A stretch of DNA of 64,000 bases from Halomonadaceae bacterium T82-2 (GTDB lineage: Bacteria > Pseudomonadota > Gammaproteobacteria > Pseudomonadales > Halomonadaceae): contig LSBP01000002.1 of NCBI GenBank assembly GCA_001577635.1, forward strand, positions 186,001-250,000, given 5' to 3'. The notes under the pieces are model-generated. The model had not been told where the DNA came from. It saw only the letters and a list, made by a program, of their open reading frames with translations, and made no database searches. The first letter of the stretch is position 1. Each line of letters opens with the position of its first letter. Of this stretch, positions 29,167 through 37,310 are shown one piece after another. A program made the position numbers and the translations under genes.

Positions 29167-30435
29167 ATGGCCACGACAACGACGTACGGCTCTCGCCGTG
29201 ACAAATCGCGCAAGGGACGCAAGCCGCACGAGCGCACGCCACTCTACCGGTGGCGCTGGACCGGCAAGAACAACAAGGGCAGGAAGGTCGACGGCGAACT
29301 GATCGCCGGCCATCGCGGCGAGGTCGAGCGCGAGCTTGCCCGGCAGGGCATCATCGTCAAGACCATTCGCCGCAAGAGCAGCCTGTTCGGCGGCGTGGGG
29401 CGCATCAGGCCACGCGACGTGATGCTCTTCTCGCGCCAGATGGCGACCATGATCCGTGCCGGCGTGCCGGTGCTGCAGGCGTTCAGCGTGGTCATCGAAA
29501 GCCTCAAGAACCCGGCGATGCGCAACCTGGTGCAGAAGCTGGCCGACGACGTGGCGGCCGGCTCGAGCTTCTCGGACGCGCTGCGCCAGTACCCGCGCCA
29601 TTTCGACCGCCTGTTCACCAACATGGTGGAGGCCGGCGAGCAGTCCGGGTCGCTGGACCGCATGCTCGACCGGGTCGCCACCTACCAGGAGAAGGTCGAG
29701 TCCCTGAAGGCTCGGGTCCGCAAGGCGCTCTACTATCCCACGGCGGTCATCGCCGTGGGCATCGGCGTCACCGCGTTGCTGCTGATCAAGGTGGTGCCCC
29801 AGTTCGAGAGCCTGTTCCGCGGCTTCGGTACCGAGCTGCCGGCGATGACCCGCATGACCATCTCGCTGTCCGAGCTGGCCCAGACCTACTGGCTGCCCGG
29901 ACTGGGCGCACTGCTGGCGGCGGCCGTCGCCGCACGGCTGGCCGCCCGGCGCTCCCCGGCCTTCGCCTATCGGCTGCACGCGCTGGCGCTGCGCCTGCCG
30001 GTGGTCGGCGACATTCTCGACAAGTCCGCCGTGGCGCGCTTCTCGCGCACCCTGGCGACGACCTTCGCCGCCGGCGTGCCGCTGGTGGAGTCGCTGGAAA
30101 CCGCCGCCGGCGCCACCGGCAACCAGGTCTACGAGCGCGCCGTGCTGCGCATCCGCGACGACGTCTCCAACGGCCAGCAGCTGCACTTCGCCATGCGCAA
30201 CTCCCGCCGCTTCCCGACCATGGCGGTGCAGATGGTCAGCATCGGCGAGGAGGCCGGCTCGGTGGACACCATGCTCAACAAGGTGGCCGACTTCTACGAG
30301 GAAGAGGTCGACAACAGGGTCGATGCCCTGACCTCGCTGCTCGAACCCTTCATCATCGTGGTGCTGGGGGTGCTGGTCGGCGGACTGGTGGTGTCGATGT
30401 ACTTGCCGATCTTCGAATTGGGCAACGCGATATAG
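29167..30435 (+). CDS. pilC: Type IV pilus inner-membrane platform protein PilC
   Basis: A 422-aa GspF-family polytopic protein that couples PilB to the growing pilus. Two GspF repeats are visible: FSRQMATMIRAGVPVLQAFSVVIESLKNPAMRNLVQKLADDVAAGSSFSDAL and FSRTLATTFAAGVPLVESLETAAGATGNQVYERAVLRIRDDVSNGQQL. Each is followed by EAGEQSGSLD or EEAGSVDTML and hydrophobic segments. The last helix runs FIIVVLGVLVGGLVVSMYLPIFELGNAI. A basic N-terminal tail (RRDKSRKGRKPHER) should be cytoplasmic. The ATG has AGGGAA upstream. The downstream 203 bp carry a palindromic element and the pilD ribosome site. Confidence 0.96.
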   Translation: MATTTTYGSRRDKSRKGRKPHERTPLYRWRWTGKNNKGRKVDGELIAGHRGEVERELARQGIIVKTIRRKSSLFGGVGRIRPRDVMLFSRQMATMIRAGVPVLQAFSVVIESLKNPAMRNLVQKLADDVAAGSSFSDALRQYPRHFDRLFTNMVEAGEQSGSLDRMLDRVATYQEKVESLKARVRKALYYPTAVIAVGIGVTALLLIKVVPQFESLFRGFGTELPAMTRMTISLSELAQTYWLPGLGALLAAAVAARLAARRSPAFAYRLHALALRLPVVGDILDKSAVARFSRTLATTFAAGVPLVESLETAAGATGNQVYERAVLRIRDDVSNGQQLHFAMRNSRRFPTMAVQMVSIGEEAGSVDTMLNKVADFYEEEVDNRVDALTSLLEPFIIVVLGVLVGGLVVSMYLPIFELGNAI

Positions 30436-30469
30436 GCAACGGTGCTACTGCGCTCGACGATACGGCGTT

Positions 30470-30529
30470 GACCTTCATCTCGGCACACTCATTTAGCGCT
30501 GCTAAACTCGCGCTGCCTCGATGAAGGTC
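30470..30529. repeat. 60-bp palindromic element between pilC and pilD
   Basis: GACCTTCATC at the left pairs perfectly with GATGAAGGTC at the right. The centre reads TCATTTA-N7-TAAACTC (30489-30509), which in reverse complement is the same GAGTTTA-N7-TAAATGA core found in the 145-bp elements at 3283 and 25937. It lies in the pilC-pilD gap, inside the probable operon, and has no coding potential. Confidence 0.85.
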
Positions 30530-30638
30530 GCCCTGTCTCGCCGTCGCTCGTGACGCACCTCGACTGCTGCCATGCCAGAAAAGCGCGGCTGTGGTACCGT
30601 CTGGCGCCGATACTCGCCGACCATTACAGGAGTCTCCC

Positions 30639-31505
30639 TTGCCGGCCGATTTTCCGCCTCTGCTGTTGTGGCCGCTGGTCGCGGTGCTGGGCCTGTGCCT
30701 CGGGTCGTTCGTCAATGTGGTGATCGCGCGCCTGCCGCCGATGCTGATGCGCCAGTGGCACGAGGAGGCCTGCGCGGCCCTGGATCGCGACCCCGACCCG
30801 GAGGTGGCGAAACTGCCGCCCCTCAACCTGTGGCGCCCGGGCTCGCACTGCCCGCGCTGCGGGACCGCCATCGCCTGGCACGACAACATCCCGCTGCTGG
30901 GCTATCTCAAGCGACGCGGGCGCTGCGCCCATTGCCAACTGCCGATCAGCCTGCGTTACCCGCTGGTGGAACTGGCCGGGGCGGCGCTGGCCGTGGCGGT
31001 CGCGGCGATTCACGGGGTCGACCCGGCCGGCCTGGCCCTGCTCGGCGCCTGCCTGACCCTGCTCACGCTGGCGGTCATCGACCTGCGCACCCAGCTGCTG
31101 CCGGACGTGCTGACCCTGCCGCTGCTGTGGGCGGGTCTGCTCTACCAGCTCCTGTTCCAGCCGCTGATGCTCGGCGATGCGGTGCTCGGCGCCATGTTCG
31201 GCTACGGCATCCTCTGGCTCTTCTACTGGGGCTTCAAGCTGATCACCGGCAAGGAAGGGATGGGCTATGGTGACTTCAAGCTGCTCGCCGCCCTGGGTGC
31301 CTGGCTGGGCTGGCAGGCCCTGCCGCTGCTGCTGATCCTGTCCGCCGGGGCGGGTGCGGTGGTCGGCATCCTCGCCCAGCTCGCCGTGCCGCGCCTGCGC
31401 GGCCAGCCGATGCCGTTCGGCCCCTTCCTGGCGCTGGCCGGCTGGATCGCCCTGCTCTTCGGTGCCCCGCTGCTGGCCGCCTACCAGGCGCTGCTGCTGA
31501 CGTGA
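30639..31505 (+). CDS. pilD: Prepilin leader peptidase / N-methyltransferase PilD
   Basis: The bifunctional inner-membrane enzyme that cuts prepilin leaders and N-methylates the new N-terminus, 288 aa. I start it at a TTG (30639) because AGGAG lies six bases upstream and the protein then begins PADFPPLLLWPLVAVLGLCLGSFVNVVIARLP, as in relatives. A GTG at 30591 in frame has no good site. The zinc tetracysteine is CPRCG...CAHC. The catalytic aspartates are in AVIDLRTQLLPD and EGMGYGDFKLLAALGAW. About seven membrane segments follow. coaE begins 31 bp downstream. Confidence 0.95.
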   Translation: MPADFPPLLLWPLVAVLGLCLGSFVNVVIARLPPMLMRQWHEEACAALDRDPDPEVAKLPPLNLWRPGSHCPRCGTAIAWHDNIPLLGYLKRRGRCAHCQLPISLRYPLVELAGAALAVAVAAIHGVDPAGLALLGACLTLLTLAVIDLRTQLLPDVLTLPLLWAGLLYQLLFQPLMLGDAVLGAMFGYGILWLFYWGFKLITGKEGMGYGDFKLLAALGAWLGWQALPLLLILSAGAGAVVGILAQLAVPRLRGQPMPFGPFLALAGWIALLFGAPLLAAYQALLLT

Positions 31506-31536
31506 TACGTATTCCCGGCTTCAGGAGACCCATGAC

Positions 31537-32175
31537 ATGACGTCACCGCTGACCATCGGCGTGACCGGCGGCATCGGCGCCGGCAAGAGCGCCGTGGCCA
31601 ACGCCTTCGCCGAGCTCGGCATCCCCTGGGTGGATGCCGACCACGTGGCCCGCGAGATCGTCGAGCCCGGCGACCCGGCGCTGGCCGAGATCGCCGAGCA
31701 CTTCGGCCCCGAGGTACTCGACGCCGAAGGGCGCCTCGACCGTCGGGCCCTGCGCGCCATCGTGTTCGACGAGCCCGACGAGCGTGCCTGGCTGGAGTCC
31801 GTGACCCATCCGCGGATCCGCGAACGCCTGCTGACGCATCTGGAACGCCTGCGGGCCGGCGGCGCGCCCTACCACCTGCTGGTCTCGCCGCTGCTGTTCG
31901 AGTCCGGCCAGGCGCGCCTCGCCGACCGCTGCCTGGTGGTGGACGTGCCGGAAACCGTGCAGGTCGCCCGCACCACCGCCCGCGACGACGTGGACGAGGC
32001 CCAGGCCCGCGCCGTCATCGCCGCGCAGATGCCACGCGACGAGCGTCTGGCCAGGGCCGACGATGTCATCGACAATCAGGGGGATCACGAGGCACTCGCG
32101 CGCCGGGTGGCGGAACTCGACGCCCGCTACCGGGCGCTGGCCGCCGCCTCTTCAACCGACGAAGGATCATCATGA
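31537..32175 (+). CDS. coaE: Dephospho-CoA kinase
   Basis: The last enzyme of coenzyme A synthesis, phosphorylating the ribose 3'-OH of dephospho-CoA; 212 aa. The P-loop is [36 protein letters not shown] (residues about 6-41), followed by [11 protein letters not shown] and the LID region [32 protein letters not shown]. The pilD-coaE-yacG order is the usual pseudomonad/halomonad arrangement. Its stop overlaps the yacG ATG. Confidence 0.97.
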   Translation: MTSPLTIGVTGGIGAGKSAVANAFAELGIPWVDADHVAREIVEPGDPALAEIAEHFGPEVLDAEGRLDRRALRAIVFDEPDERAWLESVTHPRIRERLLTHLERLRAGGAPYHLLVSPLLFESGQARLADRCLVVDVPETVQVARTTARDDVDEAQARAVIAAQMPRDERLARADDVIDNQGDHEALARRVAELDARYRALAAASSTDEGSS

Positions 32176-32417
32176 GCGACGACACCCGCAACCCGACCCG
32201 ACAACGCCCGCTGGAAGTCGCCTGCCCGCAGTGCCGAACCCTGGTGGTGTGGTCGGCCGACAACCCCTACCGGCCATTCTGCTCCAAGCGCTGCCGGCTG
32301 CTCGACCTCGGCGCCTGGGCCGACGAATCCCACCGCATCGCCGGCGAACCGGCCATGGACGAAGCCGACCTCGATGCGCTGATCGACCGCCTGGAGCGCG
32401 GCGGCGATAACCGCTGA
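32172..32417 (+). CDS. yacG: DNA gyrase inhibitor / zinc-ribbon protein YacG
   Basis: An 81-aa protein with a four-cysteine zinc ribbon: [12 protein letters not shown] and [25 protein letters not shown]. YacG of E. coli binds GyrB and blocks DNA binding by gyrase. The ATG overlaps the coaE stop. The gene is followed after 23 bp by the third palindromic repeat. Confidence 0.95.
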   Translation: MSDDTRNPTRQRPLEVACPQCRTLVVWSADNPYRPFCSKRCRLLDLGAWADESHRIAGEPAMDEADLDALIDRLERGGDNR

Positions 32418-32440
32418 GCCTGTAGTCCTCGCTTCGATTC

Positions 32441-32584
32441 AGGAAGCGCTGAATAAATCGCCGAGCGGAGTGCAGCGCAAGGCGCACGGAGCACAGGAAC
32501 CGGAGCCTATGGGGTATAGGTGAGGATTCCGAGCACCGCGCAACGAAGCGATGCACCCGCGCAGGCATTTAGTCAGTGTTTCCT
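32441..32584. repeat. Palindromic MITE-like repeat, diverged family member
   Basis: A 144-bp element of the same length as the 25937 copy but with different ends (AGGAAGCGCTGAATAAAT at the left; AGGAAACACTGACTAAAT from the right in reverse complement). The core is GAGCCTA-N7-TAGGTGA (32503-32523), so the inner arms changed from TTTA/TAAA to CCTA/TAGG while pairing was kept. Blocks CCGAGCG, GCAAGGCG and GCGCAG align with copies 1 and 2. Its right end overlaps the prpD stop codon. Confidence 0.82.
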
Positions 32585-34068
32585 CAGATCACGAACAGAT
32601 CCATGAACTCATGCACCGGCGTGGCCTCCAGCTGCGCCTGGTCCTTGCACAGGCCGAAGATCCGCTCGCAGCGCCCGGCCGGGAAGCGCGTGGCCAGGTT
32701 GGCCTGGAACTTGGCCTCGAGCAGCGGGATGCCCTCCGCGCGGCGGCGGCGATGGCCCACCGGATACTCCACTTCCACCTTGTCGGTCTTGCTGCCGTCG
32801 CTGAAGAACACCTGTACCGCGTTGGCGATGGAGCGCTTGTCGGCCTCCAGGTACTCGCGGGTATAGCGCGGGTCCTCCTCGATCACCATCTTGCCGCGCA
32901 GCTCGTCGATGATCGGGTGCGCCTCGTGGAAGGCGTCCTCGTAGTGCTCGGCGGTCAGCGACCCGAACGCCAGCGGCACCGCGGTCATGTACTGCAGGCA
33001 GTGGTCGCGGTCGGCGGGGTTCGCAAGGTGCCCTTCCTTGGAGATGATGCGAATCGCCGACTCGTGGGTGGTGATGACAATCTTGTCGATCTCGTCGAGC
33101 CGGTCCCTGACCTCGGGATGCAGCCGCACCGCCGCCTCGCAGGCGGTCTGGGAGTGGAACTCGGCGGGGAAGGAGATCTTGAACAGGATGTTCTCCATCA
33201 CGTAGGTGCCGTAGTCCTGGGGCAGGTTGAAGCGGCGCTGGTCCTCCGGCTTGAGCGCCTGGTCCTTGTTGGTCTTGGAGAACAGCACGTCGTAGAAGCC
33301 CCACTGCGGCGCGGACAGCACCCCGGGAATGCCCATCTCGCCGCGCAGGGCGATGTCGGCCAGGCGCACCGCCCGCGAGGTGGCGTCCCCCGCCGCCCAG
33401 GACTTGCGCGAGCCGGCGTTGGGCGCGTGACGGTAGGTGCGCAGGCTCTGGCCGTCGACGAAGGCATGCGACAGCGCCGAGAGCAGCTGTTCACGATCGG
33501 CGCCCATCAGCTTGGCGACCACCGCGGTGGAGGCCACCTTGACCAGCACCACGTGGTCCAGCCCCACGCGGTTGAAGGAGTTCTCCAGCGCCAGCACGCC
33601 CTGGATCTCGTGGGCCATGATCATCGCCTCGAGCACCTCGCGCATGGTCAGCGGCGCCTTGCCCCGGGCGACACGCTGCTGCGAGAGATGATCGGCGACG
33701 GCGAGGATGCCGCCCAGATTGTCGGAGGGGTGGCCCCACTCGGCGGCCAGCCAGGTGTCATTGTAGTCCAGCCAGCGGATGATCGCGCCGATGTCCCAGG
33801 CGGCCTTGGCCGGGTCGAGACGAAACGAGGTACCCGGCACGCGGGCGCCGTGCGGCACCACCGTGCCCTCGACGAGCGGGCCCAGGTGCTTGGTGCACTC
33901 GGGAAAGCGCAGGGCCAGCAGGCCGCAGCCCAGGGTATCCATCAGGCAGTTGCGGGCGGTATCCAGAGCCTCGGTGCTGTCGATCCGGTAGCCGAGCACG
34001 TAATCGGCGATCTGCTGGAGTTCGGCGTCGTAGTCCGGACGCTGGTTCTGTTCAACGTTGGCGCTCAT
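32584..34068 (-). CDS. prpD: 2-methylcitrate dehydratase PrpD
   Basis: A MmgE/PrpD-fold enzyme of 494 aa that dehydrates 2-methylcitrate to 2-methylaconitate/2-methylisocitrate precursors in propionate degradation. Recognisable stretches are [72 protein letters not shown] and [42 protein letters not shown] (first residues approximate). I use the ATG at 34068, which has AAGGAA upstream. No acnD or prpF is present, which fits the PrpD (not AcnD) version of the cycle. It is the last gene of the leftward prp cluster. Confidence 0.95.
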   Translation of the reverse strand: MSANVEQNQRPDYDAELQQIADYVLGYRIDSTEALDTARNCLMDTLGCGLLALRFPECTKHLGPLVEGTVVPHGARVPGTSFRLDPAKAAWDIGAIIRWLDYNDTWLAAEWGHPSDNLGGILAVADHLSQQRVARGKAPLTMREVLEAMIMAHEIQGVLALENSFNRVGLDHVVLVKVASTAVVAKLMGADREQLLSALSHAFVDGQSLRTYRHAPNAGSRKSWAAGDATSRAVRLADIALRGEMGIPGVLSAPQWGFYDVLFSKTNKDQALKPEDQRRFNLPQDYGTYVMENILFKISFPAEFHSQTACEAAVRLHPEVRDRLDEIDKIVITTHESAIRIISKEGHLANPADRDHCLQYMTAVPLAFGSLTAEHYEDAFHEAHPIIDELRGKMVIEEDPRYTREYLEADKRSIANAVQVFFSDGSKTDKVEVEYPVGHRRRRAEGIPLLEAKFQANLATRFPAGRCERIFGLCKDQAQLEATPVHEFMDLFVI

Positions 34069-34111
34069 CGTGGTTCCTTGATGTAGAGGGGGCGAAGCCG
34101 CATTGGAATTC

Positions 34112-34230
34112 GTTTCCAAACTCTCGGAATGACGGGCGCCGGGGGCCAAGGCAAAGCGAGGGTCCTTTGCCATGGATGGCAAAGGTAGCGCCCAGGGAGG
34201 GGTTTACAGCGCCCTCGCGAAGCCTTGCCG
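34112..34230. repeat. Hairpin-rich spacer between prpC and prpD
   Basis: The 201-bp gap holds two inverted repeats: TTGGAA...TTCCAA around 34112-34128, and a perfect CCTTTGCCAT-GG-ATGGCAAAGG at 34164-34185. The second is nested in a longer imperfect dyad (GGCAA.GC.GAGGG at 34150 against CCCTCGCGAAGCCTTGCC near 34212). Such a structure inside an operon could stabilise the upstream mRNA or reduce prpD expression; the function is inferred only. Confidence 0.65.
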
Positions 34231-34269
34231 CCGGGAAAGCCCATCTCCTCTGCCGGTTGAGGGGGGCGC

Positions 34270-35397
34270 TTATTGACGCTGCTCGATCGGCAACCATTCC
34301 TGCTTCTCCGGCCCGGTGTAGTCGGCGCTCGGGCGAATGATGCGGTTGTTCTCGCGCTGCTCGAAGACGTGCGCGCACCAGCCGGTCAGCCGCGAACAGA
34401 CGAAGATCGGCGTGAACAGCTTGGTGGGAATGCCCATGAAGTGATAGGCGCTGGCGTGGAAGAAGTCGGCGTTGCAGAACAGCTTCTTCTCGCGCCACAT
34501 GACGGCCTCGACCCGTTCGGAAACCGGGTACAGCCGGGTGTCGCCGACGTCCTCGGCCAGCCGCTGCGACCAGTGCTTGATGATGGCATTGCGCGGGTCG
34601 GACTCGCGGTAGATGGCGTGCCCGAAGCCCATGATCTTCTCCTTGCGCTCGAGCATGCCGAGGATCTCGCGCTCGGCCTCGTCGGGGCTCTGCCAGTCCT
34701 CGATCATCGCCATGGCCGCCTCGTTGGCACCGCCGTGCAGCGGCCCGCGCAGCGAACCGATGGCCCCGGTCACGCAGCTGTGGATGTCGGACAGCGTCGA
34801 GGCACAGACCCGGGCGGTGAAGGTCGAGGCGTTGAACTCGTGCTCGGCGTAGAGGATCAGCGAGACGTTCATCACCCGGGCATGCAGCTCGGAGGCCGGC
34901 TTGCCGTGCAGCAGGTGCAGGAAGTGCCCGCCCACCGACTCGTCGTCGGTCTCGGTGTCGATGCGCACCCCGTCGTGGGAGTAGCGGTACCAGTAGTTGA
35001 TGATCGACGGGAACGCCGCCAGCATGCGGTCGCTCTGGTCCTGCTGCTCGTCGAAGCTCTCCTCGGTCTCGAGGTTGCCGAGCATCGAGCAGCCGGTGCG
35101 CATCACGTCCATCGGATGGGCGTCGGCGGGAATCTGCTCGAGCACCGTCTTGAGCGCATCGGGCAGGCCGCGCAGCCCCTTGAGCCGCGCCACGTAGGCG
35201 TCGAGTTCGGCCTGATTGGGCAGCTTGCCCTTGAGCAGCAGGTAGGCGACCTCCTCGAAGCGGGCATGCTCGGCCAGGTCGTGAATATCGTAGCCGCGAT
35301 AGGTCAGCCCCGAGCCGCTCTTGCCCACGGTGCAAAGCGCCGTGCTGCCGGCGCTCTGGCCGCGCAGGCCGGCGGTGTTGGACGCAGTCTCTGCCAT
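34270..35397 (-). CDS. prpC: 2-methylcitrate synthase PrpC
   Basis: A 375-aa citrate synthase-fold enzyme condensing propionyl-CoA with oxaloacetate. Diagnostic parts are GLRGQSAGSTALCTVGKSGSGLTYRGYDI at the start, the catalytic-region histidines in YAEHEFNASTFTARVCASTLSD and MGFGHAIYRESDPRNAIIK, and the aspartate/arginine region near VCSRLTGWCAHVFEQRENNRIIRPSADYTGP. The SDIHSCVTGAIGSLRGPLHGGANEAAM stretch is typical of PrpC. It lies between prpB and prpD. Confidence 0.96.
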   Translation of the reverse strand: MAETASNTAGLRGQSAGSTALCTVGKSGSGLTYRGYDIHDLAEHARFEEVAYLLLKGKLPNQAELDAYVARLKGLRGLPDALKTVLEQIPADAHPMDVMRTGCSMLGNLETEESFDEQQDQSDRMLAAFPSIINYWYRYSHDGVRIDTETDDESVGGHFLHLLHGKPASELHARVMNVSLILYAEHEFNASTFTARVCASTLSDIHSCVTGAIGSLRGPLHGGANEAAMAMIEDWQSPDEAEREILGMLERKEKIMGFGHAIYRESDPRNAIIKHWSQRLAEDVGDTRLYPVSERVEAVMWREKKLFCNADFFHASAYHFMGIPTKLFTPIFVCSRLTGWCAHVFEQRENNRIIRPSADYTGPEKQEWLPIEQRQ

Positions 35398-35488
35398 GAC
35401 GTGTCTCCTTGCCTTGTTATGCTGTCAGCCTCTTTACACAATCCCTGCCCGGGCGCCGGATATGTCCGGCAACCGCCCGGGGCAGCGC

Positions 35489-36370
35489 TTAGCGATCCTT
35501 GTCGAACAGCTCATCGAGCTTGCGCTCGAAGGCGTGGTAATCGAGGAAGTCGTAGAGTTCATCGCGGGTCTGCATCAGCTCGACCACGTCGTGCTGGTGG
35601 CCCTGCTCGTGGATGCTGCGATAGACCTTGAGCGCCGCGGCGTTCATGGCGCGGAACGCCGAGAGCGGGTACAGCACCATCCGGCAGCCCACCTCGCCCA
35701 GCTCCTGCTGGGTGAACAGCGGCGTGGCGCCGAATTCGGTGATGTTGGCGAGAATCGGGGCGTCGACCCCTTCACAGAAGGCGCGGTAATCCTCGAGGGA
35801 ATGCACGGCCTCGGCGAAGATCGCGTCGGCGCCGGCCTCGATGCAGGCATTGGCGCGGTCGACGGCCGCCTCGAGCCCTTCCTTCTGGAAGGCATCGGTA
35901 CGGGCGATCAGGTAGAACTCCGGATCCAGGCGCGCATCGGCGGCGGCCTTGATGCGGTCGACCATCTCCTGCCTAGAGACGATCGCCTTGTTGGGGCGGT
36001 GCCCGCAGCGCTTCTGGGCCACCTGGTCCTCGAGATGGACCGCAGCAACGCCGGCTCGACCCATCTCGCGGATGGTGCGGGCGATGTTGAAGGCCCCGCC
36101 CCAGCCGGTGTCGATATCCACCAGCAGCGGCACGTCGGTGGCGGCGGTGATGCGCCGGGCGTCCTCGACCACGTCGTTCATGGTGGTCATGCCCAGGTCG
36201 GGCAGGCCGAAGGAGGCGTTGGCCACGCCGCCGCCGGACAGGTAGATCGCCGAATGGCCGACCTTTTCCGCCATCAGCGCGGAATAGGCATTGATGGTGC
36301 CGACGATGGGCAACGGGCGCTGCGCGTCGAGGGCGGCGCGAAAGCGCGCCCCGGGGGTGAGTCGGGTCAT
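35489..36370 (-). CDS. prpB: 2-methylisocitrate lyase PrpB
   Basis: Cleaves 2-methylisocitrate to pyruvate and succinate; 293 aa of the ICL/PEPM superfamily. The catalytic loop is [21 protein letters not shown] with the Cys of the KRCGH motif. [20 protein letters not shown] carries the metal-binding Asp, and the start ([47 protein letters not shown]) fits the family. The ATG overlaps the stop of the GntR gene, so the regulator and enzyme are translationally coupled. Confidence 0.96.
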   Translation of the reverse strand: MTRLTPGARFRAALDAQRPLPIVGTINAYSALMAEKVGHSAIYLSGGGVANASFGLPDLGMTTMNDVVEDARRITAATDVPLLVDIDTGWGGAFNIARTIREMGRAGVAAVHLEDQVAQKRCGHRPNKAIVSRQEMVDRIKAAADARLDPEFYLIARTDAFQKEGLEAAVDRANACIEAGADAIFAEAVHSLEDYRAFCEGVDAPILANITEFGATPLFTQQELGEVGCRMVLYPLSAFRAMNAAALKVYRSIHEQGHQHDVVELMQTRDELYDFLDYHAFERKLDELFDKDR

Positions 36371-37092
36371 GGTGTCTTCCTCTGGAGGGGGGGCACGGGC
36401 GGTTGTTCGGCTTCCTGCTCGAGCACGGCGGCGTAGCGCTTGGCCACGTTCTCGCGGGAGGCGCTGACATGGCGGCGCATCAGCAGCTCGGCGAGCTCCT
36501 CGTCGCCCGCCTCGATGGCGTCGACGATGCGATGGTGCTCGACGAAGGCCCGCCGCGGGCGCGCGCCACTGGCACTGAACTGGGTGCGATACAGCCGCAC
36601 CAGGTAGTAGAGGTCGTCGCAGAGCAGGGTCATCAGCATGCGGTTGTGGCTGCCCTGGACGATGCGATAGTGGAAGTCGAGATCGCCCTCGCGCTGGTAG
36701 TAGGCCTCGCCGCGGGACAGGTCCGACTGGCGCTCGTGAAACGCCAGCACCTCGCGCAGCCCGGCGATCTCCTCGGCGGTCATGTGGCGCGCCGCCAGCC
36801 GCGCGGCCATGCTTTCCATGGCCTCGCGCACATCGAACAGCTCGAGCAGCTCGCGCATCGTGAGCTTGACCACGCGCGCGCCGACGTGGGGGACGCGCTC
36901 GATGAGCCGATGGGTCTCGAGCCGGCGCATCGCCTCGCGCAGCGGCCCTCGCGAAATGCCGTAGGTCTTGGCCAGGCCCGGCTCGGTGATCTTGGTGCCG
37001 GGTGCCAGTTCGCCGCGCACTATGGCATCCTGCAGCTGGTTGAATACGCGCTCGGCGAGGGTGCGAACTTCGGGAACGGGAGTGTCCTGCAT
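36367..37092 (-). CDS. GntR/FCD regulator of the prp cluster
   Basis: A 241-aa transcription factor. The winged-helix DNA-binding part is residues about 10-75 ([61 protein letters not shown]). An FCD ligand domain follows, with likely metal ligands in [13 protein letters not shown] and [13 protein letters not shown]. It heads the operon gntR-prpB-prpC-prpD, so it probably senses a methylcitrate-cycle intermediate. This type has been called PrpQ in comparative genomic work, if I recall correctly. A perfect palindrome lies 13 bp before its ATG, suggesting self-repression. Confidence 0.93.
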   Translation of the reverse strand: MQDTPVPEVRTLAERVFNQLQDAIVRGELAPGTKITEPGLAKTYGISRGPLREAMRRLETHRLIERVPHVGARVVKLTMRELLELFDVREAMESMAARLAARHMTAEEIAGLREVLAFHERQSDLSRGEAYYQREGDLDFHYRIVQGSHNRMLMTLLCDDLYYLVRLYRTQFSASGARPRRAFVEHHRIVDAIEAGDEELAELLMRRHVSASRENVAKRYAAVLEQEAEQPPVPPLQRKTP

Positions 37093-37104
37093 GTCATGCT
37101 CGCC

Positions 37105-37116
37105 ATTGTCGACAAT
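37105..37116. promoter_or_regulatory. GntR-type operator 1 (ATTGTCGACAAT)
   Basis: A perfect 12-bp palindrome between the regulator's promoter and its ATG. A further half site GACAAT lies four bases away (37121-37126). Binding here would block transcription of the prp operon just after its start. An identical site lies at 37222-37233. Confidence 0.85.
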
Positions 37117-37130
37117 CTGGATTGTCTTGC

Positions 37131-37159
37131 ACTCTAGTCAGCCCGTCGATGAGCGTCAA
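37131..37159 (-). promoter_or_regulatory. Promoter of the gntR-prpBCD operon
   Basis: Leftward TTGACG (37154-37159), a 17-bp spacer and TAGAGT (37131-37136). Transcription would start about 7 bp further left, immediately before operator 1. Confidence 0.78.
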
Positions 37160-37221
37160 CACCCCGTTTGCTTCCGGCTGTTAGACCTTTGGTGAGTCAC
37201 CTCTCCGGGGCTTGCAACAGC

Positions 37222-37233
37222 ATTGTCGACAAT
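37222..37233. promoter_or_regulatory. GntR-type operator 2 (ATTGTCGACAAT)
   Basis: An exact second copy of the 12-bp palindrome, 117 bp from the first and 77 bp before the pabB ATG. It lies upstream of the prp promoter and could allow DNA looping or reach pabB, which has an extended -10 (TGA-TAGAAT, 37273-37281) downstream of it. Confidence 0.82.
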
Positions 37234-37310
37234 AAGCGCGCTCCACGATCAACGACGCCGCGCCCCGGTGCCTGATAGAATACGCCCCTTCCCACGCCAG
37301 ACCGCCGCGC

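Noticed and set aside
27155-29242. 695-aa minus-strand frame over pilB
   Set aside because: Antisense to PilB, which has every ATPase motif in the plus frame.
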